A stretch of 64,000 nucleotides of DNA from Macrophomina tecta. Taxonomy: Eukaryota > Ascomycota > Dothideomycetes > Botryosphaeriales > Botryosphaeriaceae. The notes beneath the pieces were generated by a model. It saw only the letters and a list, made by a program, of their open reading frames with translations, had not been told where the DNA came from and did no database searches. A program made the translations under genes and the position numbers. Every line of letters starts with the position of its first letter. The stretch's first letter is position 1. Positions 24,198 through 32,880 of the stretch are shown in pieces. The stretch covers positions 2,356,001 to 2,420,000 of the forward strand of contig JAKSGN010000033.1 of assembly GCA_024180945.1 (NCBI GenBank), in the 5' to 3' direction.

Positions 24198-24691
24198 TAT
24201 TATAAATCAAAATTAAATAAAGATACTTAGATCTTAATAAATTTTTATTACCTAGTTTAATTAAGCTTAAGGCTTTATAAGTCTTAGAAATCTTAAAAAT
24301 AAGATTAGATAAATTTCTTAAAATTAAAAATAGTTAAAAATAAAATTATTTACTTAAAGAACTAATCTAGTAAAAAATAAAGAGACTTATATATATAGCT
24401 AGCTAAAACTTAGATAAAGACTTATTTAATTATAAATATAAATCTTAATCTTAATTTAATTAAAAGTAGAATAGAAATATACTTTTATTAATCTATAAAC
24501 TTCTAGATTATTATATTTATAATAAAAATTAATAATTAAATTTTAAATCTATAGTTTAGCTTTAAGAGGCTAATTTAAATATCTTATTTAGTCTTAGATA
24601 TTTTTTTAGATAATCTAGATATATTATATAATAACTTTTAAATAAATAATACTAGTACTAGTATTTCTTAATAAAAGTTATTTAGTAGCCA
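24198..24691 (+). repeat. LTR-like repeat R, copy 1
   Basis: A 494-bp segment closely matching 58278-58765, starting TATTATAAATC and ending TTTAGTAGCCA. Differences between the copies are mostly C/T and G/A. The starting TATTATAA resembles the RIPed TGTTA starts of the Gypsy LTRs here, so this is probably the LTR of a further family. I cannot find matching 5-bp flanks. Confidence 0.55.
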
Positions 24692-24992
24692 TACTAGTTT
24701 CTTATTTAAAAGTCTTATTTTATTCTAAGAGGTTAATTTCTAGGTAGATATAAGATACTTAAAAAAATAGATCTAGCTTAGACCCTTAGGCCTATCTACT
24801 AGGCTAAGTACGGCTTAGTATAGGCTTTATTTTTAGTTTTTTCTAGTTCTCCGGCTATAAAGTCTATAGATTCGGCCTAAATTTAAAAAGACTAGGCTAT
24901 AGACTTTTAGTAAAGACTATTCTAGATAAATTAGCTTATTAAAATTCTTAGTTAGAGGTCTTATTCCTTAGTAATCTTAGAATAGAGTATTA
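24692..24992. other. Unassigned DNA
   Basis: About 300 bp between repeat R and the solo LTR. It is slightly GC-richer around 24778-24826, where CTAAG-TACGG-CTTAG forms a small inverted repeat. No coding potential seen. It may be internal sequence of the element whose LTR is repeat R. Confidence 0.35.
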
Positions 24993-24997
24993 TTTAT

Positions 24998-25760
24998 TAT
25001 TATAAACCCTAGGAAATAAGAGTTTTATAATCCTATAGATAGAAAGCCTATACGAAAAAAAATACTATAAAAGCTAAAAACTTATAAAAATAATAGAGTT
25101 ATACTACTAGTATATTTATATAGAAAAACTAGCTTTAAGAAAAAATAGTATATATATAAGCTTAAATAAAATAATAGTAGAAGTTTATATAAAAATAATA
25201 TCTATATAGTATAGTAAGACTATAAAAATACTAACTAGACTAAACTTTTATAGAAAAAGAATATCTATAAAAAGAATTATAAATCTAAGAAACTAATTTT
25301 AGACTAAAAAAATAAATAAAATAAAGTTAAATAATTTATATAGTCTAAAAAATAATAGTTTAGTAATAAAATACTTTCTTAACTAGTATAAAAGTTAAAT
25401 TCTAGAAAATAGGCTTTAGTACCTATATTATATAGAATTTACTAAATCTACTAGATAATAAAGAATTATAACTATTTTTTATAATACTTAGATAATAGAG
25501 AATACTAGCTATTTACTACTATTTATAAATTATTATAGCTTTTTTATAATATATAAATATATTTATTAGATAGTACTTTAATCTTTATAGTTAATTTAAA
25601 GTTCTAATATAAATCTATTAGAGATAATAAGCCTAATATATTATATAATTACTACTATTATTTTAATTCTTTATTCTTCTTTTATTTTTTAAAGTAAATT
25701 CTATAGCTATCTAACTCTACTAGATAATTCTAAAATCTAGTAGAAGAGACTATCGTTATA
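24998..25760 (+). repeat. Solo Gypsy-A LTR (A1 type)
   Basis: A 763-bp LTR in + orientation from TATTATAAACCC to TATCGTTATA, flanked by TTTAT at 24993-24997 and 25761-25765. Its middle section matches the A1 LTRs (reverse of 9779-10560). Immediately right of it begins a Gypsy-A pol fragment whose own upstream part is not found on the left side, so it sits at or near a truncation junction. Confidence 0.85.
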
Positions 25761-25765
25761 TTTAT

Positions 25766-27204
25766 AATAAAATTTCTATTCTACGCTAATTATAATTATA
25801 AGCTGATAGCCTATAAAGAGCTAATACTAAGTAAATTACTAGTCTAAAAAGAAATTCTTAAAGTAGACTAGCTAAAGATATTCTATAAATAATTATATCT
25901 AGATCTTAAATTTATAGCTTTATAAATAGATAAATACTATAATAAATAGTACTAAAAGATACTAAAGCTAAAAAAAAAATAAAGTTTATCTTCTTAGAAA
26001 AAATATTAAGATAAAATAGCTAAATAATAAATTATACTTTAAGAGAATTAGACTATTTAAAATTAATAAATAAATTAAAAAAAATTAATTTCTATCTTAA
26101 ATTATCTCGTACTATATAAATATATTTAATATTTTATATATTACTTCTTAAGCTAGTACTAGAGAATTCTATACTAATATACTAAATAAAAAAATACTAC
26201 TAAAAAATTAAAATACTTATAAAAATATAGATAAGAATATAAAATAAATTCTAAATAGTAACTATATTAATAGTTAATTATAATATCTTTAGAAATAGAA
26301 AAACGACAAGAATAATATCTAAAAACTATTAAAACTCTATAATTATTAAGAATTTATTAATAAGTTTTATTACTAAAACCTAGATTAATTAATATCGCTA
26401 ATTTATTATATATAAAAAATTTAAAATTAAAATTAGAAAATAAAAATAATTATATCTAATTAACTAGATCTAAATCCTTAAAAGATATAGAATCTAAACT
26501 AGTACTAGAAAATCTAATAGACTAAAATAATTCTATAGTATTATTAATTAAGATATTATTATATAAATACTTTAATAATTATTCTTTCTTAGTATTTTTA
26601 AAGTTAGAGGTATTTCTAGTCTCTAGTACTTTTAATTTTTTAAATATATTAATTATATTTAACTTACGCTATAATATTAAGATAGTATAATACTTAAGTA
26701 GCTTTTACTATTTTTTAGTATAAGAAAACCTAGAGGCTATCTTTTAAAACTAATTTTTAAAGACTATATATTTAGAGTATATCTTATCTAGAGCGCATTA
26801 AAGATACCTAACTAAAGAAAAAATTAAAATATATAGAAAATAACTAAAAAAAAAACTAATAATTAAAATTCTTAAGACTATTAGTATTATAACTAGTATA
26901 TCTAGTATAATAATATTTACTATAATATAAAAAATCTAAAATTATATAATATACTATCTTAGGCTCTTTAGCCTTTCACTAAGTATTTAGAAGTAAATAT
27001 TATAAATAAAAAATAGATATTATAATATCTAGTAAATTAATTTTTATATCTAGAGACTTATATTTAGTTTTTTATAAATCGCGCTTTTATTTTAGAGGTA
27101 TAGTAGAAGGCTTATAGTAAAAAAAAAATAAAAAAATAAAAAAATACTAAGATATAAATAAATAAATAAATCTTTAAACTAAAGATTCTTAAAAGAAGAA
27201 ATAA
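25766..27204 (+). pseudogene. Gypsy-A 3' fragment: integrase C-terminus, chromodomain, 3' region
   Basis: This begins inside the integrase C-terminal part (matching 20170 onward of the + strand Gypsy-A), runs through the chromodomain-like tail at about 26220-26400, and continues into the 3' region that carries the antisense frame in other copies. Extremely RIPed: only isolated C or G remain and all frames are full of TAA/TAG. Followed directly by the 3' LTR. Confidence 0.75.
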
Positions 27205-27651
27205 TATTATAAATCTTATAAATAATAATTTATATAGATAAATATTTTCTAAGAAATAAAACTTCTTATAAAAAAATCTTATAAAAAATTTACTAACTAC
27301 TAAAGAATAGTGCTTAAAATATATAGTTAAAAAATAAATAATACTACTAAATTTTTATAGAAGAAAATTTTTTTTAAAAAAATAAATTTTATATAAAAAG
27401 ACTAAATAAAGTTATAAAAGACTATAGTCTATAAAAATAATACTTTTATAATAAAATATATAGGTAAAATCTAGAAAACTAGTAAAAAAGTATATTATAT
27501 AATAGTAAATAAAATAAATATTACTATTATTTATAGAAAAAAGTTAGAAGTTAAGTTTTAAAAAATAAGTCTTAGTATCTAAATTATATAGAATCTATAG
27601 AGCCTACCTAGATTAATCTAATCTAAGAATATTAATCTAATACTATTAATT
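27205..27651 (+). repeat. Truncated Gypsy-A 3' LTR (A2 type)
   Basis: This starts TATTATAAATC after an AAAAGAAGAAATAA purine run and follows the A2 LTR for about 447 bp to around ATACTATTAAT. The match then stops shortly before the pogo-like element, and the remaining LTR is not found on the far side of that element, so the truncation is separate from the insertion. Confidence 0.72.
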
Positions 27652-27662
27652 TATATACTATA

Positions 27663-27707
27663 ACGTGGTTGATAACCGAGCTGCGCATACAACCGAGCTG
27701 CGCACCC
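27663..27707 (+). repeat. Left terminal inverted repeat, pogo copy 1
   Basis: 45 bp, starting ACGTGGTTGATAACCGAG and identical to the reverse complement of 29473-29517. The internal direct repeat (ACCGAGCTGCGCA twice, about 17 bp apart) suggests paired transposase-binding sites. Confidence 0.95.
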
Positions 27708-27775
27708 TACCAATGCCGCGCGACTTTGCAGGCTAATATCTCAACACTACAACAAGCTATTGCAATGCAACAAGT

Positions 27776-29436
27776 TTATTTAGAATTTTTAAATTCATTA
27801 GTATCTAGCTTGCAGGTACGCAAATTGTGTCCTAGCATACCGCAGCGCCCGCAGCGCCTTTGTTGTGTCGCATCCCCACCCGTGCGCGCCCTCTTCGAAG
27901 ACTCCCCACCCTCATCCCGCCCACCTACGTTGCTAGGAGCCATCAATTCAGCTGCCTCCTCTGCCGTCAACGACCCTCTAGTCTGGATATACTTCCTCTT
28001 GCCTGATTTCCGCTTGGTTAGAGTCTTATTGGCCTCCCGCAAGTCTGTGATTTCGGCGCGCAACAACACCAGTTCGTGTGCCATCGCTATAGTGCCTTTT
28101 GTTAGCTGAACCACAGCTTCTTTCAAGGAACTTGGCGAAGAACCTGCAGGAGGCGGAATCTTATTAAGGACAAAGGCTGATTGGAAGTCTACTTCGTGAA
28201 GAGTGCGCGGTGTTTTGGGCTCCCAAGGGGTGGTCTCTAGGGCAGGTGGCGTTGGCGTACGAAGCTTCACATCAAGCTTGGATAGCACCGCGTCTGGGTC
28301 TAGTGGGACTAGCCCAGCGCCTCTAAAGCTTGCAAGGATGTTCTCCTTCTTAAAAACCCGGTCGTGAGCTGCCCTGAAGGCTGGGAGGAACTCGGTCTTA
28401 GAGATATGGGTGACGTGCCTGCGCGCCAAGGCCGAGATCTCATCACCGTACGCGCGCTTCAACGGCGAATAGCAACCCACATCAAGTGGCTGCAATAGGT
28501 GCGACGCGTGTGGGGGCATACAGAGAGCGATAATCCTGTTCTCCCTACAGAGATCCTGGAAATCCTGCGAGTTGTGGCTCTCGTGACCGTCGATTATGAG
28601 CAGCCGGTGCGTGCCCACGGTACGCGACTTTGTATGCGCGTTAAAATGCTTTAACCACTCGACTCCGAGCTCGTTGGTCGTCCAGCCGTTCTCGGTGACT
28701 CCAATAGGCCAATCCTCGGGCACGAGGCCGTCCTGGTACCAGGTGGAGATGTGCTTCTTGCCTGCGAAGATGATGAAGGGGGGAATCACAGAGCCGTCGG
28801 CACAGATACACTCAATCGCGGTGGTCCACTCGCGATCGCCTGGCTGCACTAATTTCGCTTTGCCGCAGCGTTCTTCTGAGCCTGTAACCACGTACCGCGT
28901 CGAGATTACACCCATCATAAAGCCAGTCTCGTCAAAGTTGTAGCTGTCTTCATCAAGGATGCCATACTTCGCCTTTATATTGCGCACCAGCTCGAACCAC
29001 CTGCCAATCACCTCTGGATCTTCGTTCAAGGCTCGCTGGCGATCATAGGAACGTGTCATCCGAACCCTGAGCGCAGGCGATCGCTTAATGAGGTTATCCA
29101 CCCAGCGCTTGCCTGTTGGCTTGCCACCCCGCTCTGCTAGCAACCTATCGGCCATTGCTCGCACAGCAAGCTTCGTAGGCGGAAACCCTCTTAAATCCTG
29201 GTCCAATATACGCTCAACTATCACTAGCTCCTCTTCCTTGCTGAGCTTTCGCCCGTTGGCCTCGCAATCGCGTCGGGGGTCGCTCCACCGCGTCGGCTGC
29301 GGAGCGTACTTGGGGGAACGGCGTAGAGGGCCGCAGCGCGTCGCTCGCTTAAAGACGCGTTTCGTTTACGAGATTGTATAGCTAGCTTAATTCTCGCTTC
29401 GTTAGAAGATGTCAGTGTGTGGTGTTGTGGATGCAT
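27776..29436 (-). CDS. Pogo/Fot1-like transposase, split by a one-base frameshift
   Basis: The transposase would cut and paste the element at TA sites. I place the start at the ATG at 29436. The N-terminal part contains a psq-type helix-turn-helix (IQSRKRNASLSERRAAALYAV-like). Downstream is a CENP-B/Tc5-type DNA-binding region (IVERILDQDLRGFPP). The DDE_1 catalytic domain shows the DDD triad as NFDETGF, LIIDGHESH and LLQPLDVG (residues 98, 212 and 248 counted from the GTG at 29224). A helical segment follows, then a C-terminal CCHC zinc knuckle (CGRCGMLGHNLRTC). The frame breaks at a five-G run (29275-29279): one more base would join both parts into about 553 aa, close to the 549 codons of the other two copies. 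There is no other lesion and no RIP stop. Either a real one-base deletion or a sequencing error. Confidence 0.9.
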
Positions 29437-29472
29437 CGCGTTTGAAGGTAGGTAGGATGGATTTTGGTGGTG

Positions 29473-29517
29473 GGGTGCGCAGCTCGGTTGTATGCGCAGC
29501 TCGGTTATCAACCACGT
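29473..29517 (-). repeat. Right terminal inverted repeat, pogo copy 1
   Basis: Exact 45-bp inverse of the left repeat, ending ACCACGT before the TA at 29518-29519. Confidence 0.95.
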
Positions 29518-29519
29518 TA

Positions 29520-29966
29520 CTTATATAATTACTATATATAAATATACACTACTATTTTAGTATTTTTTATTTTATTTAGCTATTTCTCTAGTTATTTTTA
29601 TCTTTATATATATTGTATTTTCTATATAAGTTAGCTAGAAAAGCTACTAAAAAAATCTATACTTTTTATATATTACTACTAAGTTATACTTATAATTTTT
29701 TTATAAATAATAACTATATTATTTAAAGTCTATACCTATAAAATACTTAGAATTTAATAATTAATCTGTACTATAAAAAGAAGGTATCTCTTAATATTTA
29801 TATAAAATAAATTTATTAGATTTTATTAATGCTTAGTAGAATTAGTAATAGTAATAACTATTATTAATATATAATATATATGATTAAAAAATATAGATAT
29901 ATAAAAACTTTATATTTACTAAACTATAGAATTCTTTAAACTAAAGAATTTTAAAAGAAAAATTAG
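29520..29966 (+). other. Probable Gypsy-B 3' end, extremely degraded
   Basis: The last 40 bases before the LTR (GAATTCTTTAAACTAAAG, then a purine run) match the Gypsy-B 3' end at 23130-23165. Further left the match is only suggestive. Almost pure A/T with TA steps. No gene. Confidence 0.45.
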
Positions 29967-30434
29967 TATTATAGTATAATCTCTATAGAATAAAAAATAA
30001 ATAGAATAAGAAAATAAAGTAAAGTATAAATATATACTATAAAAAGATTTATAAAGAGAGTTACATATATTATATAATACTAAATATTAATCTATATACT
30101 CTCGCCTAGATAAATATAAATTAAATAAATTAATTTTCTTTAATTTCTATAATTTATCTTTTCTAGAGATAGATTAATTAAATTAATACTAGATTATAGA
30201 TACTTTTCTATTAGTATATAAAGTATACTCTTTAGATAGCTTTAACTTTTATAATTAACTTTAATAATAGAATTTAGATTTTATTAGTAATATAGTCTTT
30301 ATATATAGTATTTAGTTTTATTATATATTAACTTACTTTTACTCTTTTTTTATATCTATTTAAAAAAAATCTCTTAATAGGTTTTCTCTCTCTTTAGTAT
30401 TTAGATTTTTAGAAATAAAGACCTACTAGTTATA
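29967..30434 (+). repeat. Gypsy-B LTR, second copy
   Basis: A 468-bp match to 23166-23620, from TATTATAGTATAATC to ACTAGTTATA, with the shared TAGTATTTAGATTTTTAG segment near its end. More RIPed than the other copy. Confidence 0.72.
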
Positions 30435-30437
30435 TCT

Positions 30438-30550
30438 AAATAGGCCTTATAGATACTATATAACCTAGATACTAATAATTTATTTTTTAGAATTTAACTT
30501 CTTACTTTCTTCTATAAGTAATAGTAATATTTATTTTATTTATTTTTTTA
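30438..30550 (-). repeat. Gypsy-A LTR scrap (A2 type)
   Basis: About 110 bp matching the middle of the A2 LTR around 37850-37965 (GGCCTATATAACC...TTCTAGAATCTAACTTC and the following section). Both ends are missing. Confidence 0.6.
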
Positions 30551-31023
30551 TATAGTTCTTTATAATAAGTATTATATTTAATTTTTAGAAATACTTAACT
30601 TAGTAGAACTTACTTCACTTAAGGTGCTATATTTTACTAAAAAGATAATATTTTATATAGTATAGTCTTAGTTCTATATTAGATCTTTTTTAAGATTACT
30701 ATTAATACTACTATCGCTAGGTCTTACGGTATTATTACTTAAGTTAATAATACTAGAATTATTTTTACTAGAGTTAGAAATATTATTTTACTTAGTAAAG
30801 CTTATTTCTATAATAGAATTATATTTTACTAAAAAGACTTTATTTTTTATATTATAGTTTTAGTTCTAACTTATACTACTATTAGAGTTATCTATATAGT
30901 TATTATATTTAGGGCCTTATACTAGTTACTTTTCGTTTTATACTAAAAATATATTTTTAGAAGATATCTAGTAATTTCTATTTAATATTCTTATAATTAC
31001 TTTCTATGTTTTTAATAATATTC
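30551..31023. other. Unassigned DNA with a degenerate direct repeat
   Basis: Contains two related segments about 193 bp apart (near 30598-30685 and 30793-30880), sharing TATTTTACTAAAAAGA and TTTTAGTTCTA-like blocks. The right end may be Gypsy-C gag, since a Gag-like reading continues on the far side of pogo copy 2. No start codon or clear family match. Confidence 0.35.
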
Positions 31024-31025
31024 TA

Positions 31026-32878
31026 ACGTGTTTCACCACCGAGCCGTCCAAACCACCGAGCCGTCCACTTCCTCACCAAAAACGCATCGGATGAAAACTC
31101 AACACGATGCATCACCACAACGCTATGAAATCATCCCAGAAAACTCAGTATATTAACCTTGCTATCCAATCTATTGATACCCACGCGTCGCACAGCGAAA
31201 GAGCTACCTGTCGCGAGTACCTTGCTCCCCGATCAACCGTACGCGACCGACGCGCAGGTGCCATACCACGCGTAGAAGCTGTGCCTAACGGCAAGAAGCT
31301 TACCAAACATGAAGAAGGCGCGATTGTCGAGCGTATACTGGACCTGGATTCGAGAGGGTTTCCGCCCTCCAAGGATATACTACGTGATATGGCCAACAAA
31401 TTGCTGGCAGAGCGCGACGGGGGTACCGTGGGCAAGAACTAGCCAGACAGGTTCATCAGCCGCAGAGATGAGCTCAAAACGTGCTGGACTCGCGCGTACG
31501 ATCGCCAGCGAGCCTTAAACGAGGACCCAGTGGTTATCGAGCGGTAGTTCGACCTCGTTCGCTCTGTGAAGGAGAAGTACGGTATCCTAGACGAGGATAC
31601 GTACAACTTTGATGAAACTGGCTTTATGATGGGCGTAATAGGCTCTCTGCTAGTTATTACAGGCTCTGAAAGGCGCGGAAAACGAAAATTTATCTAGCCA
31701 GGCAATCGCGAGTGGACTTTAGTTATTAACGCGATTAGCGCGCTCGGTTGGACGATCCCACCCTTTACGATCTTCGCCGGCAAGAACCACATTAACACTT
31801 GGTACGAAGACACCTCTGGCATGGAGGACTGGGTTGTTGCTGTCAGCGCCAACGGCTGGACGATAAATGAGCTTGGAGTGAAGTGGTTAGAGCACTTTAA
31901 CGCGCATATAAAGTCGCGTACTGTGGGGGTGTACCGGCTGCTCATAATCGACGGCCACGAGAGCTATAACTTAATTGAGTTCTAGGATCTGTGCAAGGAG
32001 GAGAAGATTATTACCGTCTGTATGCCGTCGCATTCGTCGCACCTCCTGCAGCCGCTTGATGTGGGCATTTTCTCGCCGTTAAAGCGGGCGTACCGCTCTT
32101 AGATCTCAGGCTTGGCGCGCTTGATGGCCACAAAAATCGACAAACCAGCCTTTATACAGGCGTACAAGGCGGCTTATTACAAGGTGTTCACAAAGGAGAA
32201 TATCTGTGCAAGCTTCCGAGGAGCTGGCTTGGTGCCGCTCGACCCGCAGGTTGTGTTATCGAAGGTTGATGTCAGGCTTCGTACGCCTACACCGCCTGCA
32301 CCAGAGGCTGTCCCATGGGAATCCAAAACGCCCAGCAATATGCGCGAATTAGAGGCCCAATCAAGGCTACTTTATCAGCAGATAAGGCAGTATTGCAGCT
32401 CCTCACCTACAGAGGCGCGTGGATCGCTTCAATCGCTCGTAAAAGGCGCGTCATTCATGGTGCACTCTGCTGTGTTAGTACGCGACGAACTCTCTGCCCT
32501 TCAAAGGGCCACAGAGGCCGCAAACAAGAAGAAACAGCGTAAAAGAAAGTACGTACAGAATCGGGGCACGCTAACAATGGTAGACGGCGGTCAGCTATCT
32601 AATCCTCAGGGCGCTGGGGGGGCAGAGGGCAGCGAACAGCCCTCTAAGAAGGCTCGCGCAGAGGGCGCGCAGGGGGCTCAACGGCGCTGTGGGAACTGCG
32701 GCAAGACCGGGCACAACAGACGGACTTGTACAGAGGAGGTAACAGGTACTGAGTAATCTAGGATCGCTACTAGTTTATTGAAATTTTTGTGTTGTGTTGA
32801 ATAACTTGAGTTCAAAGTGTGATGTTGGTGAGGAAGTGGACGGCTCGGTGGTTTGGACGGCTCGGTGGTGAAACACGT
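31026..32878 (+). mobile_element. Pogo/Fot1-like DNA transposon, copy 2, lightly RIPed
   Basis: A 1853-bp element with perfect 54-bp terminal inverted repeats (31026-31079 and 32825-32878) and a TA duplication (31024-31025, 32879-32880). The repeats start ACGTG and contain a 16-bp direct repeat (ACCACCGAGCCGTCCA, twice). The transposase is on the plus strand. The terminal repeat sequence differs from copy 1 apart from the ACGT end and the doubled-motif layout, so this is a related but separate family. It probably interrupts the gag region of Gypsy-C. Confidence 0.94.
31107..32756 (+). pseudogene. Pogo/Fot1-like transposase, five TAG stops
   Basis: A single uninterrupted frame of 549 codons plus a stop, beginning at ATG 31107 and ending TAA at 32756. 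Five in-frame TAG codons are at 31440, 31545, 31695, 31983 and 32100, each where the relatives have Trp or Gln or where a one-base CpA-to-TpA change explains them. No frameshift. Domain order: psq-like HTH, Tc5/CENP-B-type region (IVERILDLDSRGFPP), DDE_1 domain (NFDETGF, LLIIDGHESY, LLQPLDVG, so all three catalytic Asp survive) and a CCHC knuckle (CGNCGKTGHNRRTC). The second half (32112-32756) is open, but starts inside the domain and is not an independent gene. Confidence 0.92.
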
Positions 32879-32880
32879 TA

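Larger units (their letters stand above)
27663..29517 (-). mobile_element. Pogo/Fot1-like DNA transposon, copy 1, not RIPed
   Basis: A 1855-bp element with perfect 45-bp terminal inverted repeats (27663-27707 and 29473-29517; 49 of 50 bases if extended), flanked by TA on both sides (27661-27662, 29518-29519). Each terminal repeat contains a direct repeat of the core ACCGAGCTGCGCA. Base composition is normal for coding DNA, with abundant CpA and TpG, in sharp contrast to the flanks. It carries one transposase gene on the minus strand. TA target, long inverted repeats and a DDD transposase place it in the Tc1/mariner superfamily, pogo/Fot1 branch. Confidence 0.95.

Noticed and set aside
27669..28109. 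Plus-strand ORF of 146 codons
   Set aside because: It overlaps the C-terminal part of the pogo transposase on the other strand and begins inside the terminal inverted repeat. The minus-strand frame carries the recognisable domains.
28596..29381. Plus-strand ORFs at 28596-28943 and 29088-29381
   Set aside because: Antisense shadows of the DDE domain and N-terminal region of the copy 1 transposase.
31145..31945. ORFs at 31145-31435 (-), 31309-31518 (+) and 31694-31945 (-)
   Set aside because: Shadows of the copy 2 transposase, whose single 549-codon frame explains the region. The same applies to 32315-32542.
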